Shown: positions 1 to 9,337, counted from the first letter of the stretch. The stretch: 64,000 bases of DNA from an uncultured Cytophagales bacterium (GCA_913057175.1 CAJXNP010000001.1:1-64000); one strand, 5' to 3'. Notes: generated by a model not told the origin, from the letters alone. A program made the numbers and translations.

Positions 1-68
1 TGTCAGAGTCAGACATCCATTGTATCGTCTGACCCATCGGGTTGAAAATACTGATCTAAGCATCAGTG

Positions 69-91
69 CGGAAAATTCGTTGAATTTTCCG
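69..91. terminator. Perfect 10-bp hairpin near the window edge
   Basis: Arms 69-78 and 82-91 are perfectly complementary around a 3-nt loop (GTT). There is no clean T-tract on either side, so it is either a weak terminator of a gene lying outside the window or another palindromic element. Nothing else convincing lies in bases 1-190. Confidence 0.35.
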
Positions 92-190
92 GGTTAAGCT
101 TTTATCAAAGGTGAGGTTTCTGATGAAAAACCCAATAAAGACAGAATGGGAAATTTGATACACACTCCCAAATGCAATTTTATTCCTAAT

Positions 191-679
191 CTATTTTTCA
201 TAAAAACCCAACTTCTGCTCCACCCGTTCCATCATCCGCACGATCCTTTTTGTCTTTGTTCCTTCCGTTTTCGCATCCCTTATCCAGTCGAGGTAGGCCT
301 TCTGCTGACCTTCGGGAAAGGACAAAAAGTTTTCCAGGATTTCCTTAGGTTCGTTTTTAAAACAATCCATAATTTCTGTCGGGATTTCCAATAGCGATTC
401 ATCGGAATAAAGGATAACCCTGACCATATCACCTTGTTGCTTCCCGATCTTTTTTCGTATTTCAGCTTTGACAGGCAGAAAAAGCCTCCCATTCCCCATC
501 GGCATCAACTTGTATTGTTTTAGCTCATAGCTGTCGATGTAACCCTTCACCCGCACCCAACCAAAGGGATTCTTTTTGTTTTGCTCAATTTCAGGTATTA
601 CCACATAGGTCCACCCGCCTTTGCCAGGATATTTTTCCAAAAGATATATCGCGTCTACAAGAGGTTTTTCTTTTTTCAT
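191..679 (-). CDS. YdeI/OmdA family protein with DUF1905 domain
   Basis: A 162-residue soluble protein. The N-terminal half (about residues 10-95) resembles DUF1905, a small beta-barrel fold with the stretch GGWTYVVIPEI and the later KAEIRKKIGKQQGDMVRV. The C-terminal half resembles the YdeI/OmdA helical domain, with the signature PEGQQKAYLDWIRDAKTEGTKTKRI, which is best seen as F-P-x-G-x-Q-K-x-Y-x-x-W-I followed by K-x-x-R. YdeI relatives are linked to bacteriocin protection, but their biochemical role is unknown. The ATG at 679 was chosen over the in-frame TTG at 685. It stands alone on the minus strand with no neighbour to suggest a pathway. Confidence 0.85.
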   Translation of the reverse strand: MKKEKPLVDAIYLLEKYPGKGGWTYVVIPEIEQNKKNPFGWVRVKGYIDSYELKQYKLMPMGNGRLFLPVKAEIRKKIGKQQGDMVRVILYSDESLLEIPTEIMDCFKNEPKEILENFLSFPEGQQKAYLDWIRDAKTEGTKTKRIVRMMERVEQKLGFYEK

Positions 680-877
680 CTTCAATTAATTACGATAAAA
701 AAGTTATGGCCTTGTGACCTCAAGATGGTCTGCCATTTATTTGATTCTTGGACGAAAAAACTTTGACCTTAGTTTTTTAGCGACCTTGAATCATTTGCTA
801 TTCCTTAGCTGAGGTTTACCTTCAATTTAACAACTTATTAAGGCTTGTATTGATGAAATTTAGCGTTCTTACCCACA

Positions 878-1108
878 TTAGGAATGATCCCCATGCCCAA
901 ATAGGCGTAACGACAAACGACGAACGCAATCGATGAATAATAGTAAAGCAGGTGGTTCAGATTTAGAAATCCATTCATCTTCTTTGCTGTCGTACATGTA
1001 CATTTTATTGGAAATGGCATAGCCATTTGCTTTCCATAAATCACCGCCAAAAATAGGGAATCTTCCATTAAAATATAGGGAATGCTCCCGATTCCAATCA
1101 CTGGATAA
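878..1108 (-). pseudogene. Kelch-repeat protein fragment (no start codon)
   Basis: A 76-codon open stretch on the minus strand, closed by TAA at 878-880 and bounded upstream by a TGA at 1109-1111. Its translation contains a textbook kelch blade: FPIFGG, then a variable turn, then NKMYMYDSKEDEW, followed by a PP pair. No plausible start codon precedes the blade and the downstream part reads as low-quality sequence, so it appears to be the relic of a larger kelch propeller protein. A longer overlapping frame (838-1131) has no family resemblance and is probably a shadow of this one. Confidence 0.45.
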
Positions 1109-1161
1109 TCATTCACCTTTACATCAATCAATTTAATCCAAATTCAAACATTAAAATTGAA

Positions 1162-1434
1162 ATGCCGCGCTATCTCATTATCAGGCCCTATTCGAAATCG
1201 ATGGAAGCCCTGGCTGATTCCAGGGACAAAGAAGAATTCAGGAAAATTGTGGAGAAAAACCTGCAGGATGAAGCAACCTGGCTGCATTCTTATATTGGCC
1301 ATAACAAATACCAGGTTTTCTGCATCTATGATGCTCCTTCACCAGAAGCCGTTCGAAGTGCTGCCAAAAGAAATAACCTGCCAATAGAAATGATTGTGGA
1401 AGTAAGTGAAATCAGTCCCTATTCCCATTTATAA
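1162..1434 (+). CDS. DUF4242 domain protein (SCO4226-type nickel-binding fold)
   Basis: A 90-residue cytoplasmic protein covering one complete DUF4242 domain. It opens with MPRYLIIRPYS and carries the family signature W-L-H-S-Y-I followed by F-C-I-Y-D-A-P-S-P-E-A-V-R and N-N-L-P. The family's characterised member, SCO4226 of Streptomyces, binds nickel, and the conserved H and Y/C positions here fit a metal site. The protein has no signal peptide, whereas the next gene encodes an exported paralogue. The two DUF4242 genes and the following lipoprotein gene run in the same direction with short gaps and probably form one transcript. Confidence 0.85.
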   Translation: MPRYLIIRPYSKSMEALADSRDKEEFRKIVEKNLQDEATWLHSYIGHNKYQVFCIYDAPSPEAVRSAAKRNNLPIEMIVEVSEISPYSHL

Positions 1435-1488
1435 ATAAAAACAATGAACCAATTAAATAACAAAATGATGTAACAATTGAATGTATTA

Positions 1489-1842
1489 ATGATGATTGTG
1501 GCTTTTGTCGCAATGACTTTGACCAGCGCCTATTCACAGGAAAGCGCAGCTGCCAACGAAAAAATTAAAATGAAACGGTTTATGGTAGAACGAACGTTCC
1601 CTAACCGGTTGGAAATACCCGTCAACGTGGAAGGCAGCGAAATGTGCCTGTCGGTTGTCAGTACCAACCTGGAAGACAATGTATCCTGGGTACATTCCTA
1701 TGTGTCGAAAGACAAGAAAAAGACCTTTTGCATTTATGACGCCCCATCCCCGGAGGCGATCAGGAAATCCGCCGAAAAGAACGGACTTCCTGTGGATAAC
1801 ATCATCGAAGTAAGCGTATTAGACCCCTATTTCTATCAATAA
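1489..1842 (+). CDS. Exported DUF4242 domain protein
   Basis: A second DUF4242 protein (117 residues from the ATG at 1489). It has a hydrophobic leader ending in TSAYSQ, so it is probably exported, and then the domain: RFMVERTFP, W-V-H-S-Y-V, F-C-I-Y-D-A-P-S-P-E-A-I-R, N-G-L-P and a terminal DPYFYQ. The start is odd. An ATG at 1444 lies in the same frame and would add a lysine-containing n-region, but a TAA at 1471-1473 interrupts it. The remaining leader has no positive charge before its hydrophobic core. A TTG at 1477 is a further possible start. Either the signal peptide has been damaged by a nonsense change or the short leader suffices. Confidence 0.8.
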   Translation: MMIVAFVAMTLTSAYSQESAAANEKIKMKRFMVERTFPNRLEIPVNVEGSEMCLSVVSTNLEDNVSWVHSYVSKDKKKTFCIYDAPSPEAIRKSAEKNGLPVDNIIEVSVLDPYFYQ

Positions 1843-1852
1843 CTTAACAACC

Positions 1853-2344
1853 ATGAAAATCCTTGCCAAAAAACTCATTTTACCTGTACTGATCATCGGG
1901 CTGATCGGTACAGCCTGTGACTCGGATGATAGTGATCCTACTGATCATGATATCATGATGCAGGAACTGGAGGAAGTTTCTGCCGCCACGGTTAAATACC
2001 ACGATGTGCAACAAGCCATAGCTGATGGTTATGTGGATATCGACCTGTTCATGCCCAACATGGGAAAACATTTTCTGAAGGAATCGCTGATGGACGACAA
2101 ATTTGAAGTGGACAAACCGGAACTGCTGGTTTACACCCCAACAGAAAATGGTGGTTTCTTGCTGACAGCAGTGGAGTACGCCGTACCGGTTGATCTTTCA
2201 CCTAATGCACCTGAAGGGTTTACCGGAAGTGAAGATAAATGGGTGATCAACACTGATTTCAACCTGTGGGTCCTCCATGCGTGGATCTGGTATGAAAACC
2301 CAGATGGTGTGTTTAACATGACCAATTCGCGGATCGTGCCCTAA
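1853..2344 (+). CDS. Hypothetical lipoprotein (MGxHF / HAWIWxxNPDGVF family)
   Basis: A 163-residue protein with a lipoprotein signal (lipobox IGTAC, lipidated Cys22) followed by an acidic DSDDSD linker, which suggests outer-membrane attachment facing outward or into the periplasm. Recognisable conserved blocks are KYHDVQQAIADGYVD, PNMGKHF, ELLVYTP, AVEYAVP and the C-terminal HAWIWYENPDGVF. I have seen the same order of blocks in uncharacterised proteins from many phyla. The spaced His residues (MGxH, LHAW) suggest a metal or small-ligand site, but that is inference. It lies 10 nt after the exported DUF4242 gene, so both may act together outside the cytoplasm. Confidence 0.8.
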   Translation: MKILAKKLILPVLIIGLIGTACDSDDSDPTDHDIMMQELEEVSAATVKYHDVQQAIADGYVDIDLFMPNMGKHFLKESLMDDKFEVDKPELLVYTPTENGGFLLTAVEYAVPVDLSPNAPEGFTGSEDKWVINTDFNLWVLHAWIWYENPDGVFNMTNSRIVP

Positions 2345-2410
2345 AAAGTATATTCTAAAACCGCCCGACTGAATATAAGTAATCCTCTAAGTATATAGAA
2401 GTTAGAAACA

Positions 2411-2440
2411 GGCCACTCCTTTTGGGGTGGCTTGTATTTT
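2411..2440. terminator. Rho-independent terminator between convergent genes
   Basis: Stem 2412-2419 pairs with 2424-2431 (one G-T pair) around TTTT, and is followed by TTGTATTTT on the plus strand. It sits between the lipoprotein gene and the convergent gene at 2483-2950. Confidence 0.65.
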
Positions 2441-2482
2441 CTTAATCCTGTGTAAATGTGCCAATTAAAGAGGCTAACTGGA

Positions 2483-2950
2483 TCACCTGTATTCTTCCAA
2501 CCACTTGGTGGTAAAGCCTTCCCTCACTGTACCAAGGTTTTTCAGAGAATCGGGCAAAGTCACTTCTTCCGTAACTTCAACCCCAAACCACTTTGTGGAG
2601 CTTCGCATAGGATGGTTCCTGTCGGATGCCAAAAACGACTTTTCATCCGTTATCAGGTTGTTTTCATCTTTCAGGGTTTGATACAATTCCTTATCAAGGA
2701 ACATCCTGATCCTCACGGGTTTTGTCCCGCTAACACTACCTTCGTTCCGATCGTTCCATTTTAGGTTAAAAAGCATGACCATGTCGACCGTCTCCCACAC
2801 TTCGGGACCTACTTCAATGATTGCTTCGATTTGACTATTTTCGTGTTCAAAGCTTAAGAGGTTCGCTTCATATTCAGTTCCTACCGGCAAAGTAAAAGTT
2901 ATGGGTTGATTATTGACAGCCATACATAAAACAATGAGAAATGTGATCAT
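2483..2950 (-). CDS. Hypothetical exported protein
   Basis: A 155-residue protein starting at ATG 2950. A short hydrophobic N-terminus (ITFLIVLCMAV) could be a minimal signal peptide. The rest is mostly beta-strand-like with many acidic residues (TLPVGTEYEANLLSFEHENSQIEAIIEVG) and a tryptophan-rich centre. No family was recognised. It is convergent with the lipoprotein gene and is not in an operon. Confidence 0.6.
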   Translation of the reverse strand: MITFLIVLCMAVNNQPITFTLPVGTEYEANLLSFEHENSQIEAIIEVGPEVWETVDMVMLFNLKWNDRNEGSVSGTKPVRIRMFLDKELYQTLKDENNLITDEKSFLASDRNHPMRSSTKWFGVEVTEEVTLPDSLKNLGTVREGFTTKWLEEYR

Positions 2951-3222
2951 ACTTTTTCCAATATATGGAATTACTATTTATTAATATGAAAAAATTTAGG
3001 ATGTGCTTGATTCAGTAAGTATCCTTCCTCTTTCAACAGTCAATTTTGCTTTTCCCTGTTAAGATGTGATAATCACGTTTATAAACAGCTTGTGATAACT
3101 TCTTATATTTACTCATGCCTCAAAATTAATGCATAGCCATCAAAACATAGCAACCAATAAGGTCGGTGGATTTTAAAATGTATCAAAAATGCCAGCAACA
3201 CTTAACCAACAATCAACTTACC

Positions 3223-3564
3223 ATGGATCTATTTGAAAAATTCTACCTGCAAAAAGAAGAGCCAGTGAAAAGCTGCCTGTTGGCGCTTCGTGATATCATT
3301 TTGAAATATCATAACAACATATCCGAAACCTGGAAATACGGCATGCCTTGTTTTTGCTATTTGGAAAAAGCTTTTTGCTATCTCTGGACAGATAAGAAAA
3401 CTAAAGAACCTTATATTTTGATTGTCGAAGGAAATAAAATTGAACATCCGAAACTTATCAAAGGAGACCGGGCCAGAATGAAAATTCTACCAATCGATCC
3501 CAATGAGGATATTCCGCTTCAATTAATCGATGAGATATTCGCGGAAGCGTTAACTTACTATTAA
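3223..3564 (+). CDS. DUF1801 (YdhG-like) domain protein
   Basis: A 113-residue protein with the DUF1801 pattern: E-E-P-V-K-S-C-L-L-A-L-R-D-I-I-L near the start, then ETWKYGMPCFCY (the K-Y-G-x-P-x-F motif), FCYLWTDKK and a C-terminal helix. The ATG at 3223 gives the normal family N-terminus. An ATG at 3178 and a GTG at 3166 in the same frame would add an unrelated polar tail. The function of this family is unknown. It is 11 nt upstream of the VOC gene and probably cotranscribed with it. Confidence 0.85.
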   Translation: MDLFEKFYLQKEEPVKSCLLALRDIILKYHNNISETWKYGMPCFCYLEKAFCYLWTDKKTKEPYILIVEGNKIEHPKLIKGDRARMKILPIDPNEDIPLQLIDEIFAEALTYY

Positions 3565-3575
3565 ATAAAATCACC

Positions 3576-3938
3576 ATGCTGGGACTTCGAACGACCATTT
3601 ACAAAGTACCTGATCTTGAAAAAGCAAAAGAATGGTATTCAAAAGCTTTTAAAACCCAACCTTACTTCGATGAACCATTTTATGTGGGATTCAATATTGG
3701 AGGATATGAATTAGGTTTGCTTCCGGATGAAAATCCTCCTCATTTAAAAACAGCAAATGTATTATCCTACTGGGGTGTGGATGATATTCATTCTGAATAC
3801 GCCAGGCTATTAAGTCTGGGAGCTTCATTATATGAAAAACCGCAGAACGTTGGTGGAGAAATTGTCGTGGCAGCAGTGAAAGATCCCTGGGAGAATGTGA
3901 TAGGCATTATTTACAATCCTGAATTTAAACTCCCATAA
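3576..3938 (+). CDS. VOC family (glyoxalase/bleomycin-resistance fold) protein
   Basis: A 120-residue single VOC module: LGLRTTIYKVPDLEKAKEWYSKAF at the N-terminus, then the paired beta-alpha-beta units with the spacing DDIHSEYARLLSLGAS and KDPWENVIGII near the end. VOC proteins bind a divalent metal and act as glyoxalases, extradiol dioxygenases or drug-binding proteins; the substrate cannot be read from the sequence. It follows the DUF1801 gene by 11 nt. A PF00903-type match is expected. Confidence 0.88.
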   Translation: MLGLRTTIYKVPDLEKAKEWYSKAFKTQPYFDEPFYVGFNIGGYELGLLPDENPPHLKTANVLSYWGVDDIHSEYARLLSLGASLYEKPQNVGGEIVVAAVKDPWENVIGIIYNPEFKLP

Positions 3939-4416
3939 CGAAGATTTTACAGCATTGTGCGGGGTGCTTGTAAACGTTTATAATTAGTTGGAATATGACA
4001 TAAATATAAAAACCTGATTGTCAAAATAATATCTCAAAAATCTCCCGAAACCCAACGACTTATTACATGACTTTTTTTGATTGGTTTCATCTTAAGATTA
4101 TTTTCTTATTTATTTCAAAGAAATTTTTTAAACTAAATATGCCAATATTTTGAGGACAAATATTGGTTTAAAATCAAAGTAATGCAATTTATCTCCAGAC
4201 GGAACACTTATTATAATAGATAAACAAAGTTGTTGTTTCGATAAAATTTTTACACACTTTTTCATATAGAAATTAATACCTCCCCTGAAATGGTTTTTTC
4301 AAATATTATCATAAACACAACATTCCTCACATCCATATCATCGGCGATTACTTTCCTCACTTTGACAGGTATTCAGATATGACTAATTTGATAGTAATTG
4401 TGGATGGATATTTTTT
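3939..4416. other. AT-rich intergenic region with one hairpin
   Basis: A 478-nt, very AT-rich gap upstream of the OmpA gene. A perfect 9-bp stem (4142-4150 with 4158-4166, 7-nt loop) followed by TTTAAAA may terminate the VOC transcript. No coding stretch or recognisable RNA was seen. The promoter of the 4417-9713 operon must lie here, but no clear -7 box stands out. Confidence 0.4.
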
Positions 4417-6447
4417 ATGATCAGGACATTTTTTCTATTTATTCTGGTAGGTATTCAAATTGGATTTACATCAGCGCAAAGCATCTCCAAAAAAGTTAAA
4501 GTAGGGAATCAATACTTTGAAAATGAATATTATGTCCTTGCGCTTGAGGCTTACCATAAAGTTCTCAAAGAAGATTCCAGCCAAGCTGACATCAAGCTTC
4601 TGGCATCCATCTGTTATCTCGAACTGGATGAACCGGAAAAAGCGTTTGACTTGTTAAATTCCATCGAAAATGAGAATTATTCCATTCGGTTTTTTCGAGC
4701 CGCCTCCTTGTACAAGATGGAAAACTTTGATGAATCGCTATCTCTTTTAAACTCTCTGCCCGATTCTATCTCTGACCCATACCTTGATCCGGAAAAGCTG
4801 AAGGAACAGATCAGGTTTGCCAAAGTCAATTATGAGGATAGCAAAGGGTTTGTTGTGAGAAATTTTGGAGAAAAAATCAATACGCCTCACAGGGAATACA
4901 GCTCTGTCATGATCAATCAATACGATAGTGTTTTATTCACCTCCCGTCCAATGCAAAATCATTCCCTTTTTGAGGCGGATGGAATGGGATACGAAAACAT
5001 CTTTTTGACATCCCTTGATACGGCCGACGAATGGTTGTCACCTGAAAAATTTCAGATCAATGTCCAGTCGGAAAAAAGTCACGATGCAACCGTCCAGATA
5101 TTTGATCAGGGAAAAAGTATGATCTTCTTTCACAATGGAGACCTGTTTCTCTCACGAAAGGAAAACAACAAATGGACGCGTCAGGAAGAATTAAAGTCGA
5201 TCAATACGCTTGAAAACGAAACACATTGTTTTATAACCGATGATGAGAAAACCATATACTTTTCGTCTGATTTTTTATCAGAAGATGGGAATCTGGATCT
5301 CTTCGCAACCCATTTGCAGGAGAATGGGAAATGGACAGAACCTGGCCCAATAGAAGAATTAAATACTCCGTTTGATGAGGACTCTCCATTTATTTCGCAA
5401 GATGGGACTTTTTACTTTAGCTCACGCGGCCACAATTCCATGGGAGGATATGATGTTTTTTCAACAAGTTACGATGATAAATCAGGCAAATGGGCGCCTG
5501 TAAAAAACCTTGGGCATCCCATTAATACCGTGGCTGATGATATATTTTTCAATACGTACGGCAAGCTTGGATACATTTCTTCATCGAGAAAAGAAGGTTT
5601 TGGCTCTTTAGACCTTTACAGGTTCTTCCTTTTCAACCGAATCAAAATGACTGGTAGGATCTTAAGTTCAACCGATCGTACACCCATACCTGGCGCAACC
5701 ATCGATTTTGAATATGGACCCTGGTTTTTGCGGGGTTACAGCGATATCAATGGCAATTATGAAATGAGTGTACCCATCAACAAGAACATGAAAATCACAG
5801 TGGAAAAAGATTCCATTGTTATCCATAAGGGGAACTATCATGTAAAAGTATTTTTTGATGATGTTGATAACAATCGATACGATTTTGTAGTGGATGTTAA
5901 CACACTTGACCAACCCGTCCCTTCCCTTAAAACAGATCCGGGGGTTTCTTCCGACACTGTTGCCATCAAACTTTTTGTCAAAAATGATTTAAAAGAAAAT
6001 ATGCTTTTATCATCCGTTGACAGGAAACATGAAGAAGAATGGGGGGATAGCATTAACAACTTTTATTACAATCAGTGGCAAGCGGATAGAAAGCTTAATT
6101 TACAGGGTATTCTTAATGATGAGGCAATTGTCTACTTTGATTGCAATCAACACAAACTAAATGTGGAATCAGAGAAAAAGCTCAGTGAGATCGCCATGGA
6201 GTTGAAAAAACAAAATGGCTGGATCCTAGAAATTGCCGGGCACACGGATATCCAGGGAGGAGAAAAATATAACATGCGTCTTTCGCTGAAAAGATCACAA
6301 GAAGTTTACCAGTATCTGCTCAATCAGAATATTTCCGGTGAACAGATGATCATGAAGGGATTTGGAGAAATGAAACCGAAGTTTGATGAAGATAATGAGC
6401 TGGCATATTCTAAAAACAGGCGGGTGGAACTACAGGTAATTGAATAG
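4417..6447 (+). CDS. PorE-like OmpA-family protein (TPR, PD40 propeller, CRD, OmpA)
   Basis: A 676-residue exported protein (signal peptide ending at TSAQS). The order of parts is TPR-like helices (about 25-110), a PD40/WD40-like beta-propeller (about 145-400, with repeated SxDG and YFSS elements), a carboxypeptidase-regulatory-like domain (about 408-490) and a C-terminal OmpA peptidoglycan-binding domain (about 560-676; AGHTDIQGG and KNRRVEL). This is the architecture of PorE, a T9SS component that ties the machine to peptidoglycan, and of many Bacteroidota paralogues encoded beside PorP/SprF. The signal lacks a lipobox, unlike PorE itself. Its stop lies 1 nt before the hybrid kinase start, so here it probably works as an envelope input to that kinase. 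Confidence 0.88.
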   Translation: MIRTFFLFILVGIQIGFTSAQSISKKVKVGNQYFENEYYVLALEAYHKVLKEDSSQADIKLLASICYLELDEPEKAFDLLNSIENENYSIRFFRAASLYKMENFDESLSLLNSLPDSISDPYLDPEKLKEQIRFAKVNYEDSKGFVVRNFGEKINTPHREYSSVMINQYDSVLFTSRPMQNHSLFEADGMGYENIFLTSLDTADEWLSPEKFQINVQSEKSHDATVQIFDQGKSMIFFHNGDLFLSRKENNKWTRQEELKSINTLENETHCFITDDEKTIYFSSDFLSEDGNLDLFATHLQENGKWTEPGPIEELNTPFDEDSPFISQDGTFYFSSRGHNSMGGYDVFSTSYDDKSGKWAPVKNLGHPINTVADDIFFNTYGKLGYISSSRKEGFGSLDLYRFFLFNRIKMTGRILSSTDRTPIPGATIDFEYGPWFLRGYSDINGNYEMSVPINKNMKITVEKDSIVIHKGNYHVKVFFDDVDNNRYDFVVDVNTLDQPVPSLKTDPGVSSDTVAIKLFVKNDLKENMLLSSVDRKHEEEWGDSINNFYYNQWQADRKLNLQGILNDEAIVYFDCNQHKLNVESEKKLSEIAMELKKQNGWILEIAGHTDIQGGEKYNMRLSLKRSQEVYQYLLNQNISGEQMIMKGFGEMKPKFDEDNELAYSKNRRVELQVIE

Positions 6448-6448
6448 G

Positions 6449-9337
6449 ATGAAGATGAAAAAAATTGGCTTTTGGTTATTATTGGTATTTACATTTACTG
6501 GATTATTCTATAAGGTAAGTGCCTTTCAACAACCCACAATTACGGGCAAAGTGGTAATGGTCAATTCTTCTGTTCCAATGAACAATGTCAAAGTTAGCAT
6601 TGGTGGAACCAACGAATCTATTTCCAATGAAGAAGGCAGTTTTATCATTCATTCAGGTGAGGCAGATAAAAGGCCTGATAAGGTTTCAGCAGTGAAACGT
6701 GGGTTTGAAATCGCGAATTGGGAATTTGAAAATGGCAATCTCACCATCTTCATGAGGAAAGCTACTTTCCGGACATTAAATGGAACAATGCAAACAAAAG
6801 ATGGATTGCCTGCCAGTGAAAGAACAATCTCATTAATCGATGGAAATAAAAAGCATGATTTCAAAACAGATATTCAAGGTCATTTTGAAACGACAATCCC
6901 CTACTCCACCAACATTTCCAAACTAAGTATATTTAAATCCGGTAATTCCAATCTCAAGATCAAGTCCATTGAAGAAAACAAGGATGTGGCGTATGTATAT
7001 ATTAATCTGGAATTGGGCTATGATAAAGCAAAAACTATTCTGGTAAAAGTACTTTATGGAAAAGATCGCCCCGCCAGAAACATGATCGTATCAATCAACA
7101 AAACTTCTTACATCACAGGAAATGATGGAACCTTTCGTGCGGAATCGTTTGATACACAAACAGCTTCATGGGACCTTGAAGGACAAACACCATTAAAAAT
7201 TGAATCCCCTCAAAAAGGTAACATAATCAATATCTATCTTCCGGATGGCTCTGAAAATCACGAATCACAAACTAGCGGCCTCCCATCAGTGAATGATACC
7301 ACACATATCGCAATGGACTCCAGCGAGATAGCCAGAATGTTCAGAATGAGTGTAAGCGAGGAAGTCAATAAACTATTGGAGTTTTACAATGACCAATCAA
7401 GAGAAATCGAAAAGAGAAACAACAACATCAATCATATCACGGATAGCCTTTCACTTTTCACCAAATTTGACGAAGCTTCCAATACGGAATTCCTTACGCA
7501 GTTGGAGGAGCTCAACCGCTCCATCGAAATCACGTCAAATGACTTTAGCGAAATAAAGGAAAACAGCCTGACCCTGATCAAACGGCTTCGGGCTATCATG
7601 TTGGAACAGGAGGAGATCATCCAGGAAATCGAGGTTGAAAAAGCAGAACAGGAAAAGAGGTTCAAAAGAAACCTGATGCTGGTTATCTCTTTCTTTGGAA
7701 TTGCTGCTTGTCTCCTGATCATCGCCATCTTTATTGCCAAACGCCTGAATGTACAGAAAAAGGTAATTGAAAGCATCAAAAATCAGCTTTCCGAAGCACA
7801 GGCCCTGGCTAAAATCGGGAGCATGACCTATGACATCAAAAAGAAACAGGCAGTGTTTTCAGAGTATTTCTTCGATATCCTCCGTATTAAGGATGAAAAC
7901 CGGATCAGGAAAATTAAGAGAAGTTCAGCTCACATTATCAATCCGGAACTTCTGGATGGTGAAGAATTGGAAAGGGTGGATAAGGCTTTTCACAGGTGCA
8001 TTGACGAAAATAAACCCATTAGTATGGAGATCCATGTAAATTCCGATAAAAGGAAAATATATGTTGAACTCAAGTCAAAGCTGGAATTCGACGACGCGGG
8101 TAATCCTGTAGCCGTTTCAAGTACCTTCCAGGATATTTCGGAGAAAAAGGAACGCGAAATATTGTTACTTCATGCCAATAAAGAAGCTGCGGAAGCCAAC
8201 AAGGTGAAGGAACAATTCCTTTCCACCATGAGCCATGAGATCCGCACCCCACTCAATGCTATCATTGGCCTCACCGACCAGTTAATTAAAAATGACCCTG
8301 GGAAACATCAGATCAAAAACCTCAACACGTTGCAGTTTTCCGGTGAACATCTTCTTACGCTTGTAAATGACATATTGGATTACAATAAAATCCAGGCAGG
8401 TAAAATCGAACTGGAGCAAGCAGAGTTTAATCTGCGAGAGTCTCTTGAAGGTGTTCTAAATTCCATGAGCCTGATGGCAAATGACAAAGGGATTAAGCTA
8501 AACCTGGAGATAGATAAAGCGCTTCCCGAATTTCTCAGGGGCGACAAATTCCGGTTAAATCAGGTGTTAACCAACCTGATCAGCAATGGTATCAAATTCA
8601 CGGAAAAGGGCAGTGTTGGTCTATCCGTAGGCCTGAAAAAAGAATACGGGAAAAATATTGTACTCCTTTTCAGCATCACTGATACAGGTATTGGCATTGC
8701 CAACCATCGCATGGAAAAGATATTTGAAGGATTCGAGCAGGAAGACGCCTCCATTGCCCGCAAGTATGGCGGAACGGGACTGGGGCTGGCAATTTCCAAA
8801 CAGCTTGTTTCACTGCTTGGTGGTGACCTCAAGGTAAATAGTGAGTTAAAAAAGGGAAGTGAGTTTTATTTTACCATTACTTTTGAAAAATGTGATCAGG
8901 AAATAGCTTCAAAATTGCTGAAGGTTGATCAAAGTCAAATTGAACGCGATCTGAAAGGAATTAAAATTCTATGCGTGGATGACAATGAGGTAAATCAGCT
9001 TGTTATTTCTCAATATTTCAATTCGTGGAAAATCAATGCCACCTACGCGGATAGCGGCAATGAAGCAATCGAAGCCTACCATAAGGATGTATTTGACCTG
9101 GTATTTTTGGATATCCGTCTCCCTGACATGAATGGGTATGAAGTAGCCGAGGAATTTATAAAAATCCGACCGGAACAAAATACGCCAATCGTAGCATTAA
9201 CCGCTGAAATTAATGAGCAATTAAAAAACAAGATCCATAATGGATCTATGATAAGTTATCTCAGCAAGCCATTTACGGAAAAGGATTTAAAAAGAATCAT
9301 CTCCATGTATGCTTTGAATCCTGTAACAAAAATTTAG
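6449..9337 (+). CDS. Membrane hybrid sensor histidine kinase with beta-sandwich repeats
   Basis: A 962-residue kinase beginning at ATG 6449, 1 nt after the OmpA stop; a TTG at 6440 is less likely. Parts in order: signal peptide, two or three carboxypeptidase-regulatory/CNA-B-like beta-sandwiches in the periplasm (about 30-270), a coiled coil (about 290-400), a transmembrane helix (about 408-434), a PAS domain (about 440-570), HisKA with H-box MSHEIRTPLNA (His596), HATPase_c with GTGLGLAIS, and a receiver with phospho-acceptor Asp888 in FLDIRLPDM. It lacks an HPt domain; one is supplied by the next gene. The OmpA gene, this kinase and the HPt gene would form a complete envelope-sensing phosphorelay without a visible output regulator. 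Confidence 0.92.
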   Translation: MKMKKIGFWLLLVFTFTGLFYKVSAFQQPTITGKVVMVNSSVPMNNVKVSIGGTNESISNEEGSFIIHSGEADKRPDKVSAVKRGFEIANWEFENGNLTIFMRKATFRTLNGTMQTKDGLPASERTISLIDGNKKHDFKTDIQGHFETTIPYSTNISKLSIFKSGNSNLKIKSIEENKDVAYVYINLELGYDKAKTILVKVLYGKDRPARNMIVSINKTSYITGNDGTFRAESFDTQTASWDLEGQTPLKIESPQKGNIINIYLPDGSENHESQTSGLPSVNDTTHIAMDSSEIARMFRMSVSEEVNKLLEFYNDQSREIEKRNNNINHITDSLSLFTKFDEASNTEFLTQLEELNRSIEITSNDFSEIKENSLTLIKRLRAIMLEQEEIIQEIEVEKAEQEKRFKRNLMLVISFFGIAACLLIIAIFIAKRLNVQKKVIESIKNQLSEAQALAKIGSMTYDIKKKQAVFSEYFFDILRIKDENRIRKIKRSSAHIINPELLDGEELERVDKAFHRCIDENKPISMEIHVNSDKRKIYVELKSKLEFDDAGNPVAVSSTFQDISEKKEREILLLHANKEAAEANKVKEQFLSTMSHEIRTPLNAIIGLTDQLIKNDPGKHQIKNLNTLQFSGEHLLTLVNDILDYNKIQAGKIELEQAEFNLRESLEGVLNSMSLMANDKGIKLNLEIDKALPEFLRGDKFRLNQVLTNLISNGIKFTEKGSVGLSVGLKKEYGKNIVLLFSITDTGIGIANHRMEKIFEGFEQEDASIARKYGGTGLGLAISKQLVSLLGGDLKVNSELKKGSEFYFTITFEKCDQEIASKLLKVDQSQIERDLKGIKILCVDDNEVNQLVISQYFNSWKINATYADSGNEAIEAYHKDVFDLVFLDIRLPDMNGYEVAEEFIKIRPEQNTPIVALTAEINEQLKNKIHNGSMISYLSKPFTEKDLKRIISMYALNPVTKI

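Noticed and set aside
2-97. 31-codon open frame at the left edge, ending SAENSLNFPG
   Set aside because: Could be the end of a gene outside the window, but nothing recognisable and a hairpin overlaps it; not supportable.
838-1131. 97-codon minus-strand frame as a gene
   Set aside because: It starts with TTG, has no family character, and overlaps a frame that clearly encodes a kelch blade.
3064-3077. CRP/FNR-like palindrome TGTGATAATCACG
   Set aside because: Spacer is 3 rather than 4 or 6 nt, and AATCACGTT-like strings recur elsewhere by chance.
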